Shown here: in pieces, positions 1 through 5,364 of the stretch
Position numbering within the stretch: position 1 is the stretch's first letter
Layout of the letters: the number at the start of each line of letters is the position of its first letter
Assembly (NCBI GenBank): GCA_023433185.1
Contig: JAEZEN010000415.1
Coordinates: 1-6,331 of the forward strand
Direction: 5' to 3'
DNA from: Pseudomonadota bacterium
Lineage (GTDB): Bacteria > Pseudomonadota > Alphaproteobacteria > Rhizobiales > Kaistiaceae
DNA length: 6,331 nt
Position numbers and translations under genes: made by a program
Notes under the pieces: generated by a model
What the model saw: only the letters and a program-made list of their open reading frames with translations
The model's database searches: none
Told to the model about the DNA's origin: nothing

Positions 1-63
1 CGCACCCCCTACAAATAACCCAGGGTCGGCCACTGCCTGGGGGCGCCCCCCGCCCACACGCCG

Positions 64-1776
64 GTGCCGGAATACATCCGGCTGATCGCGGCGGGCCGCT
101 ACAGCGACGCCTACCTGGTGAACTGGCAGTCGAACGTCTTTCCCGGCATCCTCGGCCGCACCTGCGACCGCCCCTGCGAGCCGGCCTGCCGGCGCGGCCG
201 GGTCGAGGAGGAGCCGGTCGCCATCTGCCGGCTGAAGCGCGTCGCCGCCGACAACAAGAGCGACATCCGGCACCGCCTGCCGGCCGCGCCCGCCGCGCGC
301 ACCGGCAAGCGCATCGCCCTCATCGGCGCCGGCCCGGCCTCGCTCACGGTCGCCCGCGACCTCGCCCCGCTCGGCCACGACATCGTCCTCTACGACGCCG
401 AGCCGCGCGGCGGCGGCATGATCCGCAGCCAGATCCCGCGCTTCCGCCTGCCCGAGGAGGTGATCGACGAGGAAGTCGGCTACGTCGTCGGCATGGGCGG
501 CATCGAGACCCGCTACGGCGCGCGCATCGACAGTCTCCGCGCGGTGCTCGACGCGAATTATGACGCCGTCTTCGTCGGCACCGGCGCCCCGCGCGGCCGC
601 GACCTCGACGTACCGGGCCGCCGGGAAGCGGCTGCCAACATCCACATCGGCATCGACTGGCTCGCCAACGTGTCGTTCGGCCATACCGACCGCATCGGCC
701 GCCGGGTGATCGTGCTCGGCGGCGGCAACACGGCGATGGACTGCTGCCGCACCGCGCGACGCCTCGGCGGCGACGACGTGAAGGTGATCGTCCGCTCCGG
801 CTTCGAGGAGATGAAGGCCTCGCCGTGGGAGAAGGAGGACGCGATGCACGAGGGCATCCCGATCCTCAACTTCCTCGTCCCCAAGGCCTTCACCCACGCG
901 GACGGCCGCCTCACCGGCGTCACCTTCGAAAAGGTCGCCGCGCGCGTCGACGAGCGCGGCCGCCGGTGCCTCGAGCCGACCGGCGAGCCCGACCAGCATT
1001 TCGAATGCGACGACGTCCTCGTCGCCATCGGCCAGGAGAACGCCTTCCCGTGGATCGAGCGCGACATCGGTGTCGCGTTCGACCAGTGGGGCATGCCGGT
1101 GGTCGACCCCGTTACCCATCAGTCGACGCATCCGCGCGTCTTCTTCGGCGGCGACAGCGCCTTCGGACCGAAGAACATCATCTGGGCGGTCGCCCATGGC
1201 CATGCCGCGGCGATCTCAATCGAGCGGCTGCTCTCGGGCGGCGACGTCCATGACCGCCCGCCGCCGCTCGTCACGCTCGTCAGCCAGAAGATGGGCATCC
1301 ACGAGTGGAGCTACGACAACGACATCTCGCTCGAGGCGCGCCGCAAGGTGCCGATGCGCGAGCAGAGCGTGGCGCTCGCCGACATCCGGGCGGAGGTCGA
1401 GCTCGGCTTCGACCAGGGCCTCGGCTACGCGGAAACGCAGCGCTGCCTGAATTGCGACGTGCAGACCGTGTTCACCGAGACGCTGTGCATCGAGTGCGAT
1501 GCCTGCGCCGACATCTGCCCGACCGACTGCATCACCTTCACGCAGAACGGGCCGGAGGAGGAGCTGCGCTCCCGCCTCGCCGCCCCTGCCCTCAACCACA
1601 CCCAGGACATCCTCGTCTCGGCACCGCTCCGCACGGGCCGGATCATGGCCAAGGACGAAGACGTCTGCCTGCACTGCGGGCTGTGCGCCGAGCGCTGCCC
1701 GACGGGCGCCTGGGACATGCGGAAGTTCCTCCTCGAGACGGCGCAGGCCGCGGGCACTGCCGGACAACATCGATGA
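64..1776 (+). CDS. GltD-like FAD/NAD(P) oxidoreductase with C-terminal 2x[4Fe-4S] ferredoxin domain; probable electron-transfer subunit of the 2-oxoacid oxidoreductase (KorC-like), 5' end incomplete
   Basis: This protein probably moves electrons between NAD(P)(H) and the iron-sulfur centres of the KorAB enzyme encoded next to it, in the cytoplasm. Numbering from the GTG at 64, an N-terminal cysteine cluster typical of the glutamate-synthase small-subunit fold is seen at C34, C38 and C42. The FAD dinucleotide-binding motif GAGPAS is at 88-93, the NAD(P)-binding motif GGGNTAMD at 219-226, and the second FAD motif GGD at 362-364. The C-terminus carries CxxC at 461-464 and two ferredoxin motifs CxxCxxCxxxCP at 475-486 and 535-546. 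GltD itself is about 470-480 residues, so the last ~100 residues are an added ferredoxin module. The GTG start is only the first usable codon: the homologous region clearly begins upstream (AHTP precedes it in frame), but a TAA at 16-18 blocks the frame. It overlaps korA by ATGA. Size and context resemble the flavoprotein subunit of the Azoarcus evansii 2-oxoglutarate:NADP+ oxidoreductase (from memory). Confidence 0.9.
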   Translation: MPEYIRLIAAGRYSDAYLVNWQSNVFPGILGRTCDRPCEPACRRGRVEEEPVAICRLKRVAADNKSDIRHRLPAAPAARTGKRIALIGAGPASLTVARDLAPLGHDIVLYDAEPRGGGMIRSQIPRFRLPEEVIDEEVGYVVGMGGIETRYGARIDSLRAVLDANYDAVFVGTGAPRGRDLDVPGRREAAANIHIGIDWLANVSFGHTDRIGRRVIVLGGGNTAMDCCRTARRLGGDDVKVIVRSGFEEMKASPWEKEDAMHEGIPILNFLVPKAFTHADGRLTGVTFEKVAARVDERGRRCLEPTGEPDQHFECDDVLVAIGQENAFPWIERDIGVAFDQWGMPVVDPVTHQSTHPRVFFGGDSAFGPKNIIWAVAHGHAAAISIERLLSGGDVHDRPPPLVTLVSQKMGIHEWSYDNDISLEARRKVPMREQSVALADIRAEVELGFDQGLGYAETQRCLNCDVQTVFTETLCIECDACADICPTDCITFTQNGPEEELRSRLAAPALNHTQDILVSAPLRTGRIMAKDEDVCLHCGLCAERCPTGAWDMRKFLLETAQAAGTAGQHR

Positions 1777-3620
1777 ACCCCACGCCTTCGCGGGTCGTCC
1801 GCGTCAACGACTTCGTCGTCAAGTTCGCCAACGTCAACGGGTCCGGCTCGGCCAGCGCCAACCGCCTCTTCGCCCGCTCCATCCTGCGGATGGGCGTGCC
1901 GATCGCCTCGCGGAACATCTTCCCGTCCAACATCCAGGGCCTGCCGACCTGGTACGAGATCCGGGTTTCCGAGGCGGGCCATCTCGGACGCCGCGGCGGC
2001 GTCGACCTTATGGTCGCGATGAATCCGCAGACCTGGGACAAGGACGTCGCCGAGATCGAGCCCGGCGGCTACCTGTTCTACGATTCGACGCGGCCGCTGC
2101 CGCCATCGAAGTTCCGGGACGACGTGACCGTCCTCGGCCTGCCGCTCACCGCGATCTGCAACGCCCGCTACACCGACCCCCGCCAGCGCCAGCTCTTCAA
2201 GAACATCATCTATGTCGGCGCGCTCGCCGAGATCCTCGGCATCGAGGCGGTCGAGGTCGAAAAGCTGGTCGGCGAGCAGTTCAAGGGCAAGGACAAGCTC
2301 ATCCCGCCCAACATCGAGGCCCTCGAGATGGGCCGCAGCCATGCCCGGGAAGCCTTCGGAACGGTGGACCTTCGCATCCGCCGCGCCGATGCGGTGGGCG
2401 ACCGCATCTTCATCGAGGGGAACGACGCCGCCGGCCTCGGTGCCGTCTATGGCGGGGCGACGGTCTGCGCCTGGTATCCGATCACGCCGTCGACGTCGCT
2501 GGCCGAGGCGTTCGCCAAGCACTGCGCCCGCTACCGCGTCGATCCGGTGAACGGCCGGAACCGCTACGCCATCGTCCAGGCCGAGGACGAACTCGCCTCG
2601 ATCGGCATGGTGATCGGCGCCGGCTGGAACGGCGCCCGCGCCTTCACCGCCACCGCCGGCCCTGGCGTCTCGCTGATGCAGGAGTTCCTCGGCCTCGCCT
2701 ATTTCGCCGAGATCCCCGCGGTGATCTTCGACGTGCAGCGCGGCGGACCGTCGACCGGCATGCCGACGCGGACCCAGCAGTCCGACCTGCTCGCCGCCGC
2801 CTACGCCTCGCACGGTGACACCAAGCACGTCATGCTGCTGCCGGCGGACCCGCACGAGTGCTTCACGATGGCCGCCGATGCCTTCGACCTCGCCGACCGG
2901 CTGCAGACCCCGGTCTTCGTCATGCTCGACCTCGACATCGGCATGAACGAGTGGCTCTGCGAGCCGCTCCGCTGGGAGGAAGGCCGGCGCCTCGACCGCG
3001 GCAAGGTCCTGACTGCCGAGGAACTGGAATCGGGCCGCGATTTCGGCCGTTATCTCGACGTCGACGGCGACGGCATCCCGTACCGCACCTATCCCGGGAC
3101 ACATCCGACGAAGGGCGCCTTCTTCACCCGGGGCACCTCGAAGAACGCCCGCGCCCGCTACTCCGAGGAAGGCTCGGACTACGTCGAGAACATGCAGCGG
3201 CTCTTGCGCAAGTTCGAGACGGCGCGCCGGCTCTGCCCGGCTCCGGTGCGCGACGACGCGCCGGGGGGGTCGCGGATCGGCGTTCTCTACTACGGCTCGA
3301 CCACCCCGGCGATGCACGAGGCGATGGAGGCGATCACCGCCTCCGGCCACCCGCTCGACGCGATGCGGCTCCGCGCCTTTCCGTTCCACGAAAGCGTCGC
3401 CGACTTCATCGACGGGCACGACTTCGTCTTCATCGTCGAACAGAACCGCGACGCCCAGATGCGGACGCTGATCGTCAACGAACTCGGCATCGACCCCGCG
3501 CGCCTGGTGCCCGTCCTCCACTATGACGGCACGCCCGTGACCGCCCGCTTCATCGCCCGCGCCATCGGCGACCACCTCGCCGCGCTCAAGGTCACGCCGA
3601 TGCGGCGGCAGGCGTCATGA
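1773..3620 (+). CDS. korA: 2-oxoacid:acceptor (2-oxoglutarate:ferredoxin-type) oxidoreductase, fused gamma-alpha subunit KorA
   Basis: With KorB this makes a CoA-dependent 2-oxoacid oxidoreductase that decarboxylates a 2-oxoacid (probably 2-oxoglutarate) to the acyl-CoA and passes electrons to a low-potential acceptor; the reaction can run backwards to fix CO2. The 615-residue protein begins with a gamma domain (about residues 10-195). The alpha pyrimidine-binding domain follows from about 210: YPITPST at 235-241, the acidic EDE at 271-273, TAGPG at 294-298, and QRGGPSTGMPT at 322-332 followed by QQSD at 335-338. The C-terminal alpha domain (about 500-605) ends near the HYDGTP motif. The gamma-alpha fusion in this order is typical of two-subunit Kor enzymes of proteobacteria. 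The ATG at 1773 overlaps the previous gene's stop (ATGA) and no strong Shine-Dalgarno is visible, so translational coupling is likely. The last codon before the stop is TCA, so the end of korA is itself an ATGA (3617-3620). 2-oxoglutarate as substrate is inferred from family likeness; other 2-oxoacids are not excluded. Confidence 0.93.
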   Translation: MNPTPSRVVRVNDFVVKFANVNGSGSASANRLFARSILRMGVPIASRNIFPSNIQGLPTWYEIRVSEAGHLGRRGGVDLMVAMNPQTWDKDVAEIEPGGYLFYDSTRPLPPSKFRDDVTVLGLPLTAICNARYTDPRQRQLFKNIIYVGALAEILGIEAVEVEKLVGEQFKGKDKLIPPNIEALEMGRSHAREAFGTVDLRIRRADAVGDRIFIEGNDAAGLGAVYGGATVCAWYPITPSTSLAEAFAKHCARYRVDPVNGRNRYAIVQAEDELASIGMVIGAGWNGARAFTATAGPGVSLMQEFLGLAYFAEIPAVIFDVQRGGPSTGMPTRTQQSDLLAAAYASHGDTKHVMLLPADPHECFTMAADAFDLADRLQTPVFVMLDLDIGMNEWLCEPLRWEEGRRLDRGKVLTAEELESGRDFGRYLDVDGDGIPYRTYPGTHPTKGAFFTRGTSKNARARYSEEGSDYVENMQRLLRKFETARRLCPAPVRDDAPGGSRIGVLYYGSTTPAMHEAMEAITASGHPLDAMRLRAFPFHESVADFIDGHDFVFIVEQNRDAQMRTLIVNELGIDPARLVPVLHYDGTPVTARFIARAIGDHLAALKVTPMRRQAS

Positions 3621-3631
3621 GGGATCGTCGG

Positions 3632-3796
3632 GCCCCCTCTCCCATGGGGAGAGGATACCGCAGCACGGCCGCTTGCGGCCGATGCGGAGGTTGGTGAGGG
3701 GCGGACCGTGCCGGAAGGACTCGCCCCTCACCAAGCTCGACCAGGCCCCGCTCCGCGGGGCGGGTCTCGCTATCCTCTCCCCTTGGGAGAGGGGGC
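3632..3796. repeat. Symmetric compound palindrome made of two inverted REP-like units
   Basis: Two units lie head to head around a centre near 3713. The outer arms 3632-3657 and 3771-3796 are reverse complements with 25 of 26 matches. Each outer arm also folds on itself: an 8-bp stem with a 3-nt loop at 3636-3654 and again at 3774-3792. Inside these lies a second hairpin on each side, 7-bp arms at 3666-3681 and at 3745-3761, with different sequences but the same place. The innermost arms, 3691-3703 and 3722-3734, are a perfect 13-bp inverted repeat containing GGTGAGGGGC, separated by 18 nt. Spacing is nearly mirror-symmetric (11/12 nt and 9/10 nt gaps). This resembles intergenic palindromic elements common in alphaproteobacteria, and in architecture the REPIN (paired REP) elements of other bacteria. 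It lies 11 nt after the korA stop and could end or stabilise the korA transcript. No U-run follows, so I do not call it a standard terminator. Confidence 0.9.
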
Positions 3797-3853
3797 GGGC
3801 CTTCTGTTTGGGCAGAGAACGCCGACCAAAGATGGCAGCACCACGCCCCTCTG

Positions 3854-3870
3854 TCTCCCATGGGGAGAGG
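3854..3870. repeat. Partial third copy of the repeat core hairpin
   Basis: These 17 bases are identical to 3638-3654, the core hairpin of the left unit of the compound palindrome. It folds as a 6-bp stem (TCTCCC/GGGAGA) with an ATG loop. The following GAGGGG is only loosely like the GGTGAGGGGC tail, and the second hairpin is absent, so this looks like a truncated or decayed unit. It ends 14 nt before the stop codon of the antisense DUF559 gene, where it could act as a 3' hairpin for that transcript. Confidence 0.75.
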
Positions 3871-3884
3871 GAGGGGTTCCTGCA

Positions 3885-4235
3885 TCAGCGGCTGGAGGCT
3901 GCCCGGAGCAGCAGCGTCGCGGCGATGTCGTCAACGACACCATCGGTGTTCGACAGCACTTCCTCGTTCCAGAAGCGGAGCACCAAGTACCCAGCACCGC
4001 TGATGATCTGCGTCCGGCGGCGATCCTTTTCCGCAGCCGCTACATGCTGTCCACCGTCCAGCTCGACAATCAGCTTCGCCTCGACACATGCGAAGTCGGC
4101 GATGAATCCCTCGATCGGCATCTGGCGGCGAAACTTGAAGCCATACACCTGCCGTCCCCGCAGCCGCGACCACAGTCGGCCCTCGGCGTCGGTCATCCCC
4201 TTTCGCAAATGGCAGGCAAAGGCGGTGCGGGACAT
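3885..4235 (-). CDS. DUF559 (PF04480) endonuclease-like protein, PD-(D/E)XK/Vsr-related fold
   Basis: This encodes a small protein of the DUF559 family, which is grouped with Vsr-like PD-(D/E)XK nucleases; its cellular role is not established. Numbering from the ATG at 4235 (116 residues), family landmarks run in order: LRK and MTDAE (14-18), LW (21-22), FRRQ (35-38), IADFAC with D47, KLIVELDGGQH with E58, D60 and H64, then D71-R72, and RFWNEEVL from 87. D47, E58 and D60 are the likely metal-binding or catalytic acids, so the core looks intact. A TTG at 4253 in the same frame would add six residues (MGYDAA before MSRTAF); I prefer the ATG because family members usually begin close to this point, but neither start has a clear ribosome binding site. 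The gene is antisense to korA and korB and sits between them, its start only 32 nt from the korB start. GC content over 3901-4260 is about 63% by hand count, lower than its neighbours, hinting at separate acquisition. Confidence 0.85.
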   Translation of the reverse strand: MSRTAFACHLRKGMTDAEGRLWSRLRGRQVYGFKFRRQMPIEGFIADFACVEAKLIVELDGGQHVAAAEKDRRRTQIISGAGYLVLRFWNEEVLSNTDGVVDDIAATLLLRAASSR

Positions 4236-4267
4236 CGCGGCATCGTATCCCAAGACGGGCCACAGCC

Positions 4268-5323
4268 ATGACCTACATCGCCAAGCCGAAGCTCCATCAC
4301 CCCAACCTGCCGAGGAACGACCTCGGCTACACCCGGCGCGACTATGAGGGACCGGTGTCGACGCTCTGCGCCGGCTGCGGCCACGACTCGATCTCGGCGG
4401 CGATCGTCCAGGCCTGCTTCGAGCTCGACCTGCCGCCGCACCGGATCGCCAAGATGTCCGGCATCGGCTGCTCGTCGAAGACGCCGACCTACTTCCTCGG
4501 CCAGAGCCACGGCTTCAACAGCGTCCACGGCCGCATGCCGTCGGTGGCGACGGGCGCCAACCTCGCCAACCGCGAGCTCGTCTATCTCGGCGTTTCCGGC
4601 GACGGCGACTCGGCGTCGATCGGGCTCGGCCAGTTCGCCCATTGCCTCCGGCGCGGCGTCAACATGGTCTACATCGTCGAGAACAACGGTGTTTACGGCC
4701 TCACCAAGGGCCAGTTCTCGGCCACCGCCGATGCCGGCTCGACCTCGAAGAAGGGCGTCGGCAACGCCGACCAGCCGATCGACCTGGTCTCGATGGCGGT
4801 GCTGCTGGGCGCGACCTTCGTCGCCCGCGGCTTCTCCGGCGACAAGGGCCAGCTCGTGCCCCTAATCAAGGCCGCGATCCGCCACCGCGGCGCCGCCTTC
4901 CTCGACGTCATCAGCCCGTGCGTCGCCTTCAACAACCACCCGGGCTCGACCAAGAGCTTCGACTATGTCCGCGAGCACAACGAGGCGGTGAACGCCGTCG
5001 ACTGGATCGAGGGCCGCGACGAGATCGTCACCGACTACGAGCCCGGCACGGTGAGCGACGTGACCCAACACGACGGCACGACCATCCGGCTCCGGAAGCT
5101 CGACGCCGACTACGACCCGACCGACAAGCTCGCCGCCATGGCCCACATCGCCGAACGGCAGGCGGCCGGCGAGGTGATCACCGGCCTCCTCTATCTCGAC
5201 GGCGGTGCCGGCGACCTCCACGAGCGGATGAAGACGGTCGACGCCCCGCTCAACCGGCTCAGCGACGCCGAGCTCTGCCCCGGCCCCGGGCCGCTTGCAG
5301 CGATCAACGCAAGGCTGCGGTAG
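4268..5323 (+). CDS. korB: 2-oxoacid:acceptor (2-oxoglutarate:ferredoxin-type) oxidoreductase beta subunit KorB
   Basis: This is the thiamine-diphosphate- and [4Fe-4S]-binding partner of KorA. In the 351-residue protein, CAGCGHD at 34-40 gives two cluster cysteines (C34, C37). C68 in SGIGCSSK and C218 in ISPC are the expected third and fourth ligands. The GDGD at 111-114 followed by ENNGVYGLTKGQ at 138-149 is the Mg2+/thiamine diphosphate motif. The C-terminal part (about 255-351) with HDGTT, YDPTDK and GLLYLDG matches the tail of 2-oxoglutarate-type beta subunits, so the protein appears complete. The ATG at 4268 is chosen because the conserved N-terminus starts here. Upstream there is only a weak purine patch (GACGGG, 8 nt away) rather than a good Shine-Dalgarno. 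It is split from korA by about 650 bp carrying hairpins and an antisense gene, so it needs read-through or its own promoter. hldD follows after 41 nt. Confidence 0.94.
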   Translation: MTYIAKPKLHHPNLPRNDLGYTRRDYEGPVSTLCAGCGHDSISAAIVQACFELDLPPHRIAKMSGIGCSSKTPTYFLGQSHGFNSVHGRMPSVATGANLANRELVYLGVSGDGDSASIGLGQFAHCLRRGVNMVYIVENNGVYGLTKGQFSATADAGSTSKKGVGNADQPIDLVSMAVLLGATFVARGFSGDKGQLVPLIKAAIRHRGAAFLDVISPCVAFNNHPGSTKSFDYVREHNEAVNAVDWIEGRDEIVTDYEPGTVSDVTQHDGTTIRLRKLDADYDPTDKLAAMAHIAERQAAGEVITGLLYLDGGAGDLHERMKTVDAPLNRLSDAELCPGPGPLAAINARLR

Positions 5324-5355
5324 CTGCGCTTGCATTTGGTCCGGCGCCGCGCGAT

Positions 5356-5360
5356 GGAGG
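5356..5360 (+). promoter_or_regulatory. Shine-Dalgarno of hldD, within a possible GGCGCC hairpin
   Basis: GGAGG lies 4 nt before the hldD ATG and is the clearest ribosome binding site in the window. It supports the start at 5365. Its last two bases are part of the second of two GGCGCC hexamers (5343-5348 and 5359-5364), which could pair across a 10-nt loop and partly mask the site. Confidence 0.6.
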
Positions 5361-5364
5361 CGCC

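Larger units (their letters stand above)
3621..4266. mobile_element. Putative inserted cassette: palindromic repeats plus antisense DUF559 gene, bounded by CATGA direct repeats
   Basis: The segment separates two genes that encode subunits of one enzyme and are normally adjacent. It is flanked by CATGA at 3616-3620 and 4267-4271. Left of the insert the sequence holds the korA stop inside ATGA, and right of it the korB start inside ATGA. Joining 3620 to 4272 regenerates a 4-bp korA/korB overlap. The content is foreign to the operon: compound palindrome, partial repeat copy, and a nuclease-like gene on the other strand with lower GC. I see no terminal inverted repeats at the proposed ends and no transposase, so the mechanism is unknown. 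The 5-bp repeat could be chance, since both copies include a start or stop codon. The boundaries are an inference. Confidence 0.4.

Noticed and set aside
1305..1772. An in-frame upstream extension of korA to 1305.
   Set aside because: The extension lies inside the flavoprotein gene in another frame and is low-complexity. The conserved gamma domain starts just after the ATG at 1773.
1425..3575. A 716-codon open frame on the minus strand opposite korA, and other long overlapping frames on both strands.
   Set aside because: The translations are rich in Arg, Ala, Gly and Val with no recognisable motifs, as expected for shadow frames in GC-rich DNA. The + strand frames hold clear conserved proteins.
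3617..3697. A 26-codon frame starting at the ATGA at the end of korA.
   Set aside because: It runs into the palindrome and stops at 3695-3697 with no recognisable product. It is better read as the relic of an overlapping korB start.
3632..3796. Rho-independent terminator for korA.
   Set aside because: The hairpins are strong but no T-run follows any of them. Termination is possible but not supported in standard form.
3632..3870. A CRISPR array, suggested by the repeated hairpin motif.
   Set aside because: There are only three copies, one of them inverted, with unequal spacing and no unique-spacer pattern.
3621..3884. tRNA or structured non-coding RNA gene in the gap after korA.
   Set aside because: No tRNA-like arms or TTCGA-type loop are seen; the structure is explained by the repeat units.
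3592..4271. Several medium-length frames across the korA-korB gap on both strands, other than DUF559.
   Set aside because: They translate the palindromes or the reverse of the DUF559 gene into low-complexity sequence; no family is recognisable.
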